Assembly: GCA_041589175.1 (NCBI GenBank)
Contig: JBFHWF010000013.1
Span: forward strand, 1 to 48,530
Direction: 5' to 3'
Source: SZUA-229 sp041589175
GTDB taxonomy: Bacteria; Pseudomonadota; Gammaproteobacteria; SZUA-229
DNA length: 48,530 bases
Shown one piece after another: positions 16,399-25,258 of this stretch (positions are counted from its first letter, which is position 1; every line of letters begins with the position of its first letter). Under the pieces are notes generated by a model. It ran no database searches. It saw only the letters and a program-made list of their open reading frames with translations, and was not told where the DNA came from. Made by a program: the position numbers and the translations under genes.

Positions 16399-17802
16399 AT
16401 GAGCACACCGCTAACCATGGTACTCGACGCAGGCTCCCATGCCTGCCGACTGATCCTGTTCAACCCGTCAGGTAAAAGCGTCTATCTCAGACACATCAGC
16501 CTGGACACCCACAATCCAGCTGCTGGCCGATTTGAGCAGGATGCAGAGCAGATGCTTTCGGGCCTCCGCCAATTAATAGCACTCCTGCCGGTAGAGCTAC
16601 AGGCGCAGATACAACAGTGCGGACTATGCACCCAGCGTTCCAGCGTACTGGCCTGGAGTCGCTCGGGGGGCCAGCCACTGTCACCCGTGATCAGCTGGCG
16701 AGACACCCGTGCGGCTGACCAGCTACATGCACTTAGCCCACATGCCGCCCGAATTCGTGACATCAGCGGACTTCAGTTATCGGCCCATTATTCTGCCAGC
16801 AAGATCGCCTGGCTGATAAACCATTACGATCTGAATAACACCCATTACGACGTCTGTATTTCTCCGATTGCCAGTTACCTGCTCTATCACCTGCTGGAAG
16901 AGCGGCCCTGCCTGATCGACCACAGCAATGCCCAGCGCACCCTGTTATTTGATCGGCAACAGCTTGACTGGTCTAATGAACTAGCAGAGCGCTTTACTAT
17001 CTCACAGCATTACCTGCCCGATTGCCGCCCCATTGCCTGCCTTTATGGTCATCTGACAGGTAGCCATATCCCATTAACTGCTGTCTGTGGTGACCAGAAC
17101 GGTATCCCGCATGCAATCGCAGCACTGACTGATAAAGACGCATTAATCAACATCGGTACGGGGGCATTCATTCTCACCTCGATAGAGGAAAAAGCGCAGC
17201 AGAAAAAGCTGTTAAACAGCCTGGTTTATAGTGATGCAACTTCATCTCATTTTATGACTGAAGCCACGGTGAATGGTGCTGGCTCAGCACTTGAGTGGTT
17301 TCAGCAACAATCCCCCCGGAATGATCTTTTTTCAAAACTACCCGAGTGGCTATCACATACTGATGATCCAGGAATGTTTATAAATACTCATGTCGGGCTC
17401 GGCTCACCCTGGTGGTGTGACGGTGGAACAGCCTGCTTTATCAACTCCCCAACACCGCAAACCCGCTATGTCGCAATCATCGAAAGTATTGCCTTCCTTC
17501 TCTATCACAATCTCCAGCAGCTCTCGCACATGCCAGAAAAATTATTTGTCAGTGGTGGGTTATCTAAACTGGATGGACTCTGTCAGATAATAAGCACGCT
17601 TAGCTCAGCCCCGGTATACCAGTCTGAAGAAGTAGAAGCCAGCGCCTCAGGCTGTGCTCATATTGCCGCACGGTCTAACGATCACAAATCAGACAAGCCT
17701 GTCGCGAATTACAGGACCTTTATTCCACAGAAACAGCCAGCGTTAACTGATCGTTATAGGCAGTTTGTCGGAGAGTTACGCAGTCGTTGTTTTAATGACT
17801 AA
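16399..17802 (+). CDS. FGGY-family carbohydrate kinase, glycerol-kinase-like
   Basis: A 467-residue kinase of the FGGY family. The N-terminal phosphate-binding segment MVLDAGSHACRLILF, the ISWRDTRAADQ block, the nucleotide-binding CGDQNGIPHAI and LINIGTGAF segments, and the C-terminal VSGGLSKLDGL all fit the family. It is somewhat divergent from housekeeping GlpK. The next two genes encode a glycerophosphodiester phosphodiesterase and a glycerol-3-phosphate oxidase-like protein, so glycerol is the most likely substrate. MSTPLTM at 16399 is preferred over the start ten codons earlier because the domain begins at once; neither has a strong ribosome site. Confidence 0.8.
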   Translation: MSTPLTMVLDAGSHACRLILFNPSGKSVYLRHISLDTHNPAAGRFEQDAEQMLSGLRQLIALLPVELQAQIQQCGLCTQRSSVLAWSRSGGQPLSPVISWRDTRAADQLHALSPHAARIRDISGLQLSAHYSASKIAWLINHYDLNNTHYDVCISPIASYLLYHLLEERPCLIDHSNAQRTLLFDRQQLDWSNELAERFTISQHYLPDCRPIACLYGHLTGSHIPLTAVCGDQNGIPHAIAALTDKDALINIGTGAFILTSIEEKAQQKKLLNSLVYSDATSSHFMTEATVNGAGSALEWFQQQSPRNDLFSKLPEWLSHTDDPGMFINTHVGLGSPWWCDGGTACFINSPTPQTRYVAIIESIAFLLYHNLQQLSHMPEKLFVSGGLSKLDGLCQIISTLSSAPVYQSEEVEASASGCAHIAARSNDHKSDKPVANYRTFIPQKQPALTDRYRQFVGELRSRCFND

Positions 17803-17837
17803 AATTAAAATCATAACTCCAATGCTGGAACTTGCTT

Positions 17838-18602
17838 ATGGCAATACCCCACCTTGTCGCTCATCGCGGACATATGGCTTTGTATCCTGAAAACACTTTG
17901 ATTTCGCTCAGAGCGGCGTTGCAGTGCGGCGCTCCGTTTATCGAGTTTGATGTTCAGTGCACGGCCGATGGAGAACTCGTAGTGATACATGATACCGAGC
18001 TCATTCGAACCACCGGGATAAATGGCAACCTGTTTGAAATGAGCCTGTCTGAAATTAATAATATTCGCGCACATGAGCCAGACCGATTTTCACTCGCTTT
18101 TTTTAACCAGCACATACCTCGCCTCGAAGAAGTTGTACAACTTTTACAAAATTACCCTGAAGCATCTGCATTTGTTGAGATTAAGGAAGAGTCCATCGAT
18201 CAGTTTGGACTGGAAACTATCATGCAGACACTTTTATCCAGGCTGGATATTATTCGATCACAATGCATCATAATTTCGTTCAACCCTGATGCAATACATT
18301 ACACACAGACACACAGTGAGTTTCATACTGGCTGGGTGCTTCACGAATACACCACCCTCAATCTAAAAATCGCCCAGTCAATGAAGCCTGATTATCTGAT
18401 TATTAATCATCGAAAACTACCCGCTAACATGGACCCCTGGCCCGGCGACTGGGAATGGATGATCTACGATATTACTGAACCAGAGCTCGCACTTCACTAT
18501 GCGAGTCATAATATATCGCTCGTTGAAACACGTGACATATGCCGCATGCTTGAACATCCAGTCCTTGCGCTTAACCTGTTTGAGAATCGACAGACACGAT
18601 AA
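17838..18602 (+). CDS. Glycerophosphodiester phosphodiesterase
   Basis: A 254-residue GDPD-family enzyme that hydrolyses glycerophosphodiesters from phospholipid breakdown to glycerol-3-phosphate and an alcohol. The active-site signature is clear: AHRGHMALYPENT with the first catalytic His, EFDVQCTADGELVVIHD with the metal ligands and the second His, and FVEIKEE. No signal peptide is seen, so it acts in the cytoplasm. ATG at 17838 has GGAA seven bases before it; a TTG two codons upstream is less likely. It lies 35 bases after the kinase and 7 bases before the GlpD-like gene, and its product is that gene's expected substrate. Confidence 0.92.
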   Translation: MAIPHLVAHRGHMALYPENTLISLRAALQCGAPFIEFDVQCTADGELVVIHDTELIRTTGINGNLFEMSLSEINNIRAHEPDRFSLAFFNQHIPRLEEVVQLLQNYPEASAFVEIKEESIDQFGLETIMQTLLSRLDIIRSQCIIISFNPDAIHYTQTHSEFHTGWVLHEYTTLNLKIAQSMKPDYLIINHRKLPANMDPWPGDWEWMIYDITEPELALHYASHNISLVETRDICRMLEHPVLALNLFENRQTR

Positions 18603-18609
18603 CCACAAC

Positions 18610-19773
18610 ATGCCTAATTCACTCTACGACATCGTCATTATTGGTGCTGGCATACAGGGCGCAGGCGTCGCACAGGCTGTTGCTAACTATGGCTACAAAA
18701 CGCTAATCCTGGAGCAATACCCTGGCCCGGGCATGGCAACTTCCAGCAAATCAAGTAAACTGATTCATGGCGGCCTTCGATATCTCGAAAGCGGACAGTT
18801 TAGCCTTGTCAGAGAATGTCTGAATGAGCGCAATATACTTTTAAAAAATGCCCCCGGACTGGTAAAAAAAATCCCTTTTTATATTCCTGTATACCAGCAT
18901 AGCCGGCGTCCCGCATGGCACATATGGCTAGGACTTGTTGTTTACTCAATATTTAGTCTGACACCATTCGCAGTCATCAGAGAGAAGCACTGGAAGGACT
19001 TTAGCCAACTAAACAAAAAGAATTTAAAACAGCTATTTATGTATTATGACGCACAAACAGATGACATGGAACTAACTGCAGCCGTCATAGAATCCGCAAA
19101 AACACTGGGCGCAGAAATACACTACAACAGTACTTTCCACAGTGCGGAGCGTGAGAACAGCACATACTCGATTCATTATTCACAGGACAGCCGTCAACTG
19201 CATGTCAAATCCCGCTGCATTATAAACTGCGCAGGTCCCTGGATAGAATCGGTACAGAAGAAAATAAAACCACAAATGGAACTACCTGAGATTGACCTGG
19301 TGGCAGGTACTCATATACTCATTAACCAGATAACCGAACATGGTGCCTTCTATATTGAAGCCAGTGATGGTCGTGCCGTTTTTGTTATCCCCTGGAAAGA
19401 TAAAAAAACATTAATAGGAACAACCGAACGACTTTTCGAAGACAGGCCAGAGACCTTGCAGCCTCTTCAAAGCGAGATAGACTACCTTATCGAAACTTAT
19501 AACAAGTATTTCAGCAAAACGATTAGCCAGAAAGACATCATCTCAAGCTTTGCCGGACTAAGAGTTCTTCCGCATAGTGATAACACCGCGTTTAATCGCC
19601 CCAGAGACAGCATTATCGTTGAACATCCCAGCTGCCCTGGACTGATTACACTTGTCGGCGGCAAGCTTACTGCCTATCGTGCTAGTGCTGAACATGTATT
19701 GAAGCACGCAATAAAGACTCTGGGCCAGCTGAAAGATTATAAACATACGCGAGACATTCGACTTAACGCCTGA
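18610..19773 (+). CDS. Short GlpD-like FAD-dependent glycerol-3-phosphate dehydrogenase
   Basis: A 387-residue FAD oxidoreductase. The dinucleotide-binding motif is VIIGAGIQGAGVAQA near residues 9-23, and the GlpD-type substrate block SSKSSKLIHGGLRYLES lies near residues 47-63. The segments DLVAGTHILI, WKDKKTLIGTTE and GGKLTAYR are typical of GlpD. The protein stops just after GGKLTAYRASAEH, where E. coli GlpD (501 residues) continues into a C-terminal cap domain of roughly 100-120 residues. It should oxidise glycerol-3-phosphate to DHAP with transfer to quinone, but the missing domain leaves activity open. The frame extends upstream, yet MPNSLYD is favoured because it follows the phosphodiesterase by 7 bases. 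Confidence 0.83.
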   Translation: MPNSLYDIVIIGAGIQGAGVAQAVANYGYKTLILEQYPGPGMATSSKSSKLIHGGLRYLESGQFSLVRECLNERNILLKNAPGLVKKIPFYIPVYQHSRRPAWHIWLGLVVYSIFSLTPFAVIREKHWKDFSQLNKKNLKQLFMYYDAQTDDMELTAAVIESAKTLGAEIHYNSTFHSAERENSTYSIHYSQDSRQLHVKSRCIINCAGPWIESVQKKIKPQMELPEIDLVAGTHILINQITEHGAFYIEASDGRAVFVIPWKDKKTLIGTTERLFEDRPETLQPLQSEIDYLIETYNKYFSKTISQKDIISSFAGLRVLPHSDNTAFNRPRDSIIVEHPSCPGLITLVGGKLTAYRASAEHVLKHAIKTLGQLKDYKHTRDIRLNA

Positions 19774-19780
19774 ACATCAG

Positions 19781-20827
19781 CTACTCGACATCCCTGTATT
19801 GTTGCCTGATGCCGAAGAACGCATCCAGATTATCAAAAAACATTTCCACTAATGCGGGATCAAAATGCTTTCCCGACTGCTCTCTTAAAAGCTCAAATAT
19901 CTCTTCGTCATTCCATGCCTGCTTGTAACACCTGGCAGAACCTAGCGCATCAAACACATCCGCCAGTGCTGTAATCCGCCCATATATATGTATATCATCG
20001 CCGACCAGGCCTTTAGGATAACCTGATCCATCCCATTTCTCATGATGTTCCAGCGCAATAATTGCCGCCGTTCGCATAATGGGTCGATCACTGTGTTTCA
20101 ACATATCATAACCAATCGTGACATGCGTCTTCATAATATCGAATTCATCTTCTGTCAGGCGCCCCTGTTTGTTCAGGATAGCGTCTGGAATTCCGACTTT
20201 ACCTATATCGTGCATTGGTGATGCCATTGCAATCAGATCTGCCTCATACTCATCTAGCCCGGACAATAACGCAAATAAACGCGAATACTCTGCAACACGC
20301 TTGACATGCAGGCCGGTTTCTCTCGATCGTGTCTCACCAATCGACCCCATCGTGAAAATAACTTCTTTCTGTGTCTCAATAATTTCCTTATTCAACAACC
20401 TAAGCTCAGCTAGAGCATTATCGATCACAACCTGTTGTGAATCCTCATACGCCTTTAACTTAAGATGCGTCTTAACTCGCGCAAGCAACTCTGCAGAATT
20501 AAATGGCTTGGTAATATAATCCTGCCCACCTGCATCAAATGCTTCAATCAGGCTTTCCTCATCCGTTTTTGCCGTAATAAAAATAACCGGCACATCCTTG
20601 ATTGAGGCTTCACTTTTTATAATCCTGCATACTTCATAGCCATTCATTTCGGGCATCATCACATCTAACAAGACCAGATCAAACTCTTCCTCTTTCAGAT
20701 GTCCAATAGCCTGTGCCCCATTGGTTGCATAGGATATTTCATATTCACGATCACCCAGCAGATTGGCTACAACCTGAATGTTTTTTGGCACATCATCGAC
20801 AATAAGCACGCGATACTTTCTACTCAC
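19781..20827 (-). CDS. Response regulator with HD-GYP c-di-GMP phosphodiesterase domain
   Basis: A 348-residue REC-HD-GYP protein. The receiver (about 5-120) has the acidic pair DD at 11-12, the phospho-acceptor Asp55 in VLLDVMMPEMNG and Lys107. A short helical linker leads to the HD-GYP domain with HD at 206-207 in MHDIGKVGIPD and the GYP motif in HHEKWDGSGYP (261-271). HD-GYP proteins cleave c-di-GMP, lowering its level. The start is GTG with AGGAG before it, and it overlaps the 3' end of the hybrid kinase gene by eight bases, so the kinase is its probable partner. Confidence 0.92.
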   Translation of the reverse strand: MSRKYRVLIVDDVPKNIQVVANLLGDREYEISYATNGAQAIGHLKEEEFDLVLLDVMMPEMNGYEVCRIIKSEASIKDVPVIFITAKTDEESLIEAFDAGGQDYITKPFNSAELLARVKTHLKLKAYEDSQQVVIDNALAELRLLNKEIIETQKEVIFTMGSIGETRSRETGLHVKRVAEYSRLFALLSGLDEYEADLIAMASPMHDIGKVGIPDAILNKQGRLTEDEFDIMKTHVTIGYDMLKHSDRPIMRTAAIIALEHHEKWDGSGYPKGLVGDDIHIYGRITALADVFDALGSARCYKQAWNDEEIFELLREQSGKHFDPALVEMFFDNLDAFFGIRQQYRDVE

Positions 20828-23453
20828 TCTGGGCTCCTCTAACTGATGCTAGATCTGACAGTATCTGCGTCAATAAGCGCTGAGTTTCTTCAATATCAAA
20901 ATGTTCATTGGAGCGTCTTACTCGTTCTATCAATTTATGAAACTCCACCATATTATACTGATCACCAATATAATTAAGCTCATCCAGTAGCTGATTCAAG
21001 CCTCCGAAACTACCTCGATTGATTGCTCGTTCAATTGTTGGTTTATATTCCCGGATTTTATTTATAAAACCCTCATCCGCCCGGGACAACTCACTGACAA
21101 ATCGTTTCTCATCCTGCTCCTCCTCCTGCTCCGAAACATCAGCCTGCAACTGATAGCCAATAAAATCACCCAAGGCCTGTATAAGAGCCTGCCTCTTGAG
21201 CGGCTTATACAATATAGCGTCGAACAGTGAGCGCTTATGCATCGCATTTTTATCTTCCATCACGGAAGCTGTTACCGCAATCACCACCACACCAGACAGC
21301 GATTCATCTTCTTTTATAATCTTTAGCGCTTCCGTGCCACTCATATTTGGCATGCGTATATCCATCAGCACGACCGATGGTTTTTCACTCCTGACTTTCT
21401 CAACCGCTTCAACACCATCTTTGGCAAACACCAACTCTAATGGTTGCCGTGAGAGATATTCAGCAATCAGATGCCTGTTTTCCTCCACATCATCCGCCAC
21501 CAACACCTTTACCGAATTGAGTAGACCCTTACCACCATCCTTGATTTCTGTACCACTTCGATCCTGAAGTACGATCTCCGGGGATTTAATAAGCAGCCTG
21601 AAACAGCTTCCCTTACCCTCTTCACTCTCTATACTGATACTTGAATTGAGACGCTCAGCCAGTCGTGTACTTATGGCCAGCCCAAGCCCAGCACCACCAA
21701 ACTCCCTGGTGCTCTGCCCATCCTGCTGCTCAAAAACATTAAATATTTTTTCCTGATCTTCCGTTCTGACACCTATTCCTGTATCACACACTTCAATCAC
21801 AAGATCATAAAACAGATTTTCACTATCGAATTCATTTCTCACTGCAACACGAACACCACCTTCCCGTGTAAACTTGATGGCGTTATTCACCAGGTTAAAA
21901 ATAATCTGCCTTAATCTGACTTCATCAGACATAATCACGTCTGGAACATCATCATCGACATTCACTTCAAGATAGAGATTTTTCTGCGCAGCGGATATAG
22001 AAAACACTTCTTTAATATCATTCAACAGCTGTTTTAGATAAACTTTTTCAAACTTGACCTGTAGTTTTCCAGCCTCAATCTTTGAAATATCAAGAATATC
22101 ATTAATCAGACTTAACAGATTTCGACTACCTGCCTGTATCGACTCTACATAGGATGCCTGCTTGTCATTCAGCCCACTATTTGCAAGTACATCCGTAAAG
22201 CCTATTACTGAATTCATGGGTGTACGGATTTCGTGACTCATATTGGCAAGAAACAGGCTTTTTGCCCGGTTTGCAGCCTCTGCCTTTTCTTTCGCTAGCG
22301 ACAAAGCCAGATTGGCATTTTTCAATTCACTGGTACGCTCGCTAACTTTCGCCTCAAGCATATCATTCGCCTGCTTCAGCCTTTCCTCTGCCATCTTTCT
22401 CTCGGTATTATCCCTTGCTGCAACAAGCACGAACTTCTGCTTATCAATCTCCATCAAGCCAATATTTGCCTCGACAGGGAATAACTTGCCATTACTCTTC
22501 ATATACTCGGTTTCTATAACGATATGATCCTGGTCTTCAAGTTTTTTCAATAATGACGAAAAAACCACAGGCTCCTGCATTCCGCCATCGATATCTGACC
22601 AGTGCAACTCAAGCAATTGCTCTCTATCATATTCAAAGACCTTACAGGCAGCTGCATTCACATCAATAATAGAGCTTTCAGAATCGACAATAAAAAACGC
22701 CTCTACCGCCTGCTCAACAACTTTTCTAAACTTGCGCTCACTCTGAATTAAATCTCTCGTATTCTCATGCAGCACATCAAGCATGCTATTAAACTCTTCA
22801 GTTAAATCTCCAATTTCATCATCGCTTTCTCTTACTGCCCTTAACTTATAATTTCTTTCATGTGTAATCTTCACTGCTGTTTCGGTTAAATGCGAAATTG
22901 GGTCTGATATTAACTTCTGCATTTTCAATGCAATAAAATACACAATAATCATTCCGATAAAGATATACACAAACACAGCTACTAGCGATTCCAGAACAAC
23001 CTGATTCACCAGACTGTCATTAGCTTCTATGTAGACATAACCAACTACACGATCATCCAGTTTTATTTCCGACATCCCATACGCATAACCGGATACCGCA
23101 TTACTTTCATATACCTCAGTCAGACTCTGTTGCTTTACAAATATTCCATTTTCATAACTGGCAAACAGCTGCTTTGCTTCGTCAAATACCATCACGCGCC
23201 TTACGTGCTCCCAGAGACGTAGCGACTTAAGCAGAGACTTCACACCATCTGCATCACCAAATAGCACCATTCCAGCTGTAGCTTCTGCCACTATATTCGA
23301 CGTCACAAGCAGTTCGTTTTGCTGTATCTCTTTCAATTTTATATATTCATGAACTACCAGGCTGATCCCAATAACAAGAAAGCCAGACATACTTGCCAGC
23401 AAGATGATATATATCAGCTTATTTTTAATAGATGCCCTGGATATTCCCCACAT
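20820..23453 (-). CDS. Membrane hybrid sensor histidine kinase
   Basis: About 877 residues from MWGISRA. In order: a transmembrane helix (about 12-35), a periplasmic region resembling a CHASE8 sensor (about 40-150, with ELLVTSNIVAEATAGMVLFG), a second helix (about 155-175), HAMP, a PAS domain (about 245-360), a coiled coil, HisKA with His407 in MSHEIRTPMNSV, an HATPase_c domain with N and G boxes (IIFNLVNNAIKF, FGGAGLGLAIS), and a receiver with Asp698 in LMDIRMPNMSG. The last 90 residues are helical but lack a clear HPt motif. The frame runs 14 codons further to 23495; the choice is uncertain. It overlaps the HD-GYP regulator gene. Confidence 0.9.
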   Translation of the reverse strand: MWGISRASIKNKLIYIILLASMSGFLVIGISLVVHEYIKLKEIQQNELLVTSNIVAEATAGMVLFGDADGVKSLLKSLRLWEHVRRVMVFDEAKQLFASYENGIFVKQQSLTEVYESNAVSGYAYGMSEIKLDDRVVGYVYIEANDSLVNQVVLESLVAVFVYIFIGMIIVYFIALKMQKLISDPISHLTETAVKITHERNYKLRAVRESDDEIGDLTEEFNSMLDVLHENTRDLIQSERKFRKVVEQAVEAFFIVDSESSIIDVNAAACKVFEYDREQLLELHWSDIDGGMQEPVVFSSLLKKLEDQDHIVIETEYMKSNGKLFPVEANIGLMEIDKQKFVLVAARDNTERKMAEERLKQANDMLEAKVSERTSELKNANLALSLAKEKAEAANRAKSLFLANMSHEIRTPMNSVIGFTDVLANSGLNDKQASYVESIQAGSRNLLSLINDILDISKIEAGKLQVKFEKVYLKQLLNDIKEVFSISAAQKNLYLEVNVDDDVPDVIMSDEVRLRQIIFNLVNNAIKFTREGGVRVAVRNEFDSENLFYDLVIEVCDTGIGVRTEDQEKIFNVFEQQDGQSTREFGGAGLGLAISTRLAERLNSSISIESEEGKGSCFRLLIKSPEIVLQDRSGTEIKDGGKGLLNSVKVLVADDVEENRHLIAEYLSRQPLELVFAKDGVEAVEKVRSEKPSVVLMDIRMPNMSGTEALKIIKEDESLSGVVVIAVTASVMEDKNAMHKRSLFDAILYKPLKRQALIQALGDFIGYQLQADVSEQEEEQDEKRFVSELSRADEGFINKIREYKPTIERAINRGSFGGLNQLLDELNYIGDQYNMVEFHKLIERVRRSNEHFDIEETQRLLTQILSDLASVRGAQSE

Positions 23454-23585
23454 CAACTTCACATTTCTGCCTTGATAAATAATCGCTTTTAACAAACATA
23501 AGCCACTGAATTTTCTACTCTTTAGCTGACCTCAACCAATCAGCATGAGCACATAATACCCTACGAGTATAGGCTATATTTCTTC

Positions 23586-23617
23586 AGCGGCTTCCTCTAC
23601 AATGCCGCTATTTTTTT
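23586..23617 (+). terminator. Terminator-like hairpin in the cbbY leader
   Basis: AGCGGC (23586-23591) pairs with GCCGCT (23604-23609) and is followed by A and seven Ts, directly before the AGGGAA ribosome site of cbbY. It may be an attenuator or a stray terminator; a promoter inside it cannot be excluded because TACAAT lies in the loop. Confidence 0.45.
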
Positions 23618-23635
23618 CATCAGGGAACTCACACA

Positions 23636-24400
23636 ATGACCGATCTTCAGGCTCTAATATTTGACGTTGACGGCACGCTTGCCGACACAGAGAGGGACGG
23701 TCACCGTGTCGCGTTTAATCAGGCCTTTAAAGATGCCGGTCTGGACTGGCACTGGTCTGTTGAACTGTATGGAAAACTGCTTGCTGTAACTGGCGGCAAG
23801 GAGCGTATGGCCCATTATCTGGCGCACTACAACACAGACTTCCCGACTGATGACAACACACCGGAGCTTATTCGCCAGTTACATCAGTCCAAAACATTGC
23901 ATTACACCGAACTGCTTGCCACCGGCGCGATACCACTTCGCCCCGGCGTTCGCCGCCTCATAGAGGAAGCCCGCAACATCGGCATGCGTCTTGCCATTGC
24001 AACTACAACCACACCGGCTAATGTCACAGCACTACTTGAGCACGCCCTCCAGCAAGGCTCCACTGACTGGTTCGAAGTCATTGCCGCGGGTGATATTGTA
24101 CCGGCGAAAAAGCCAGCTCCCGATATATATCACTGGGCACTGAAGGAGATGAACCTTCAACCAGAGCAGTGTCTGGCTTTCGAAGATTCTGAAAACGGCA
24201 TTCTCTCATCCCATGGCGCCCAACTGAAAACCATCGTCACGACTAATGGCTACACACATGAACACAATTTCGACGGTGCCGCCCTTGTACTGGATAACCT
24301 GGGTGAGCCCGATCAGCCATTCGATCTGATTGCAGGTGACAGCTATGGTGCAAGCTATGTCGACCTGGCGCTGTTGCGCAAGATCCACGCAGCCAAATAG
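23636..24400 (+). CDS. cbbY: CbbY-like HAD phosphatase
   Basis: A 254-residue haloacid dehalogenase-superfamily phosphatase. Motif I is LIFDVDGTLADTE with the nucleophile Asp; motif II is in RLAIATTTT, the lysine of motif III in PAKKPAPDIY, and motif IV in CLAFEDSENGI. The segments LLAVTGGKERMAHYL and the DVDGTLADTERDGHRVAFN start match CbbY from Calvin-cycle operons, which removes the Rubisco inhibitor xylulose-1,5-bisphosphate. No Rubisco gene is in the window, so a role in carbon fixation is inferred from family. A ribosome site AGGGAA precedes the ATG. Confidence 0.82.
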   Translation: MTDLQALIFDVDGTLADTERDGHRVAFNQAFKDAGLDWHWSVELYGKLLAVTGGKERMAHYLAHYNTDFPTDDNTPELIRQLHQSKTLHYTELLATGAIPLRPGVRRLIEEARNIGMRLAIATTTTPANVTALLEHALQQGSTDWFEVIAAGDIVPAKKPAPDIYHWALKEMNLQPEQCLAFEDSENGILSSHGAQLKTIVTTNGYTHEHNFDGAALVLDNLGEPDQPFDLIAGDSYGASYVDLALLRKIHAAK

Positions 24401-24411
24401 CTCCATCAATC

Positions 24412-24828
24412 ATGGTCAACCAGCAACACATCAGCCTGCATACAAACGGCCGCGGCACTCACAATATCAGCCAGCAGATTCAAGACGCTGTTGTGTCTTC
24501 TGGAATACAAACAGGGATACTCAATATTTTCCTGCAACACACCAGCGCGTCATTGATTCTCTGCGAAAATGCCGACCCTGCTGTGCGCAAGGATCTGGAA
24601 ACCTTTATGGCTAGAACCTGTCCCGATGGTGACCCTGACTTCATTCACACCGATGAAGGGCCTGACGACATGCCCGCGCATATCCGCACTATCCTCACTG
24701 ACAGCAGCCTGACCATCCCCATTCAGCAAGGCAGATTGCTACTAGGCACCTGGCAGGGCATTTTTCTATGGGAACACCGCACTCAGCCCCATCAACGCAG
24801 GCTTATCCTCACTATCTACGGCGAATAA
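24412..24828 (+). CDS. yjbQ: YjbQ family protein (UPF0047)
   Basis: A 138-residue protein of the YjbQ family, with the conserved blocks GILNIFLQHTSASLILCENADP and DDMPAHIRTIL, and the end GTWQGIFLWEHRTQPHQRR. E. coli YjbQ has a weak thiamine-phosphate synthase activity, but its true role is unknown. The invariant His in LQHTSAS and the acidic residues nearby would form a metal site. It starts 11 bases after cbbY and so may be co-transcribed. The genes for thiamine synthesis thiD and thiE are about 1.4 kb downstream. Confidence 0.92.
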   Translation: MVNQQHISLHTNGRGTHNISQQIQDAVVSSGIQTGILNIFLQHTSASLILCENADPAVRKDLETFMARTCPDGDPDFIHTDEGPDDMPAHIRTILTDSSLTIPIQQGRLLLGTWQGIFLWEHRTQPHQRRLILTIYGE

Positions 24829-24859
24829 CTCAGCTGCTATACTCTTTACTGTATAAAGT

Positions 24860-24873
24860 CGCGCTATAGCGCG
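24860..24873. promoter_or_regulatory. 14-bp palindrome upstream of the pentapeptide gene
   Basis: CGCGCTATAGCGCG is a perfect palindrome in the 75-base gap before the pentapeptide gene, followed by a further GCGCTAT half-site-like repeat. It could be a transcription factor operator. No known factor is suggested. Confidence 0.35.
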
Positions 24874-24903
24874 CTATCACAGCAACAAGGAGCTCGAGCA
24901 GAT

Positions 24904-25251
24904 ATGCCAGCAAGCGCACCGCAAATCAAAGATGACACGCTTTACCGCCTCCTACGAGAGGGCAAAGTGACTGAGTTTAATGAGCGACGTGAAAACGGTG
25001 AGACCTGTGAGCTCAGCGGCGCCGACTTCCGTAGCGTTGATTTATGTGGCCTGAATGCCGATGGGCTGGACTTAAGCAACTGTTACTTTAGAATGAGCAA
25101 CCTTAGGGGCATCGATTTCAGCCAGGCCAACCTGGAGGGCGCTAGCATACACGGCGCTCAGATTTCGGGAGCTTATTTCCCTGAGACCCTGGATGCCACA
25201 GAGATACTGTTATCACTCGAGCACGGGACTCGACTACGATATAAAAAATGA
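24904..25251 (+). CDS. Pentapeptide-repeat protein
   Basis: A 115-residue protein. Residues about 37-95 contain roughly eleven tandem pentapeptides of the A(D/N)LxX type (ELSGA, DFRSV, DLCGL, NADGL, DLSNC, NLRGI, DFSQA, NLEGA, SIHGA), expected to fold into a short right-handed quadrilateral beta-helix. Two helical stretches flank it. Its function is unknown; such folds often mimic DNA or act as scaffolds, but eleven repeats are too few to argue for gyrase protection. AAGGAG lies 12 bases before the ATG. The SirB1-like gene starts 7 bases past its stop. Confidence 0.85.
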   Translation: MPASAPQIKDDTLYRLLREGKVTEFNERRENGETCELSGADFRSVDLCGLNADGLDLSNCYFRMSNLRGIDFSQANLEGASIHGAQISGAYFPETLDATEILLSLEHGTRLRYKK

Positions 25252-25258
25252 CAACACC

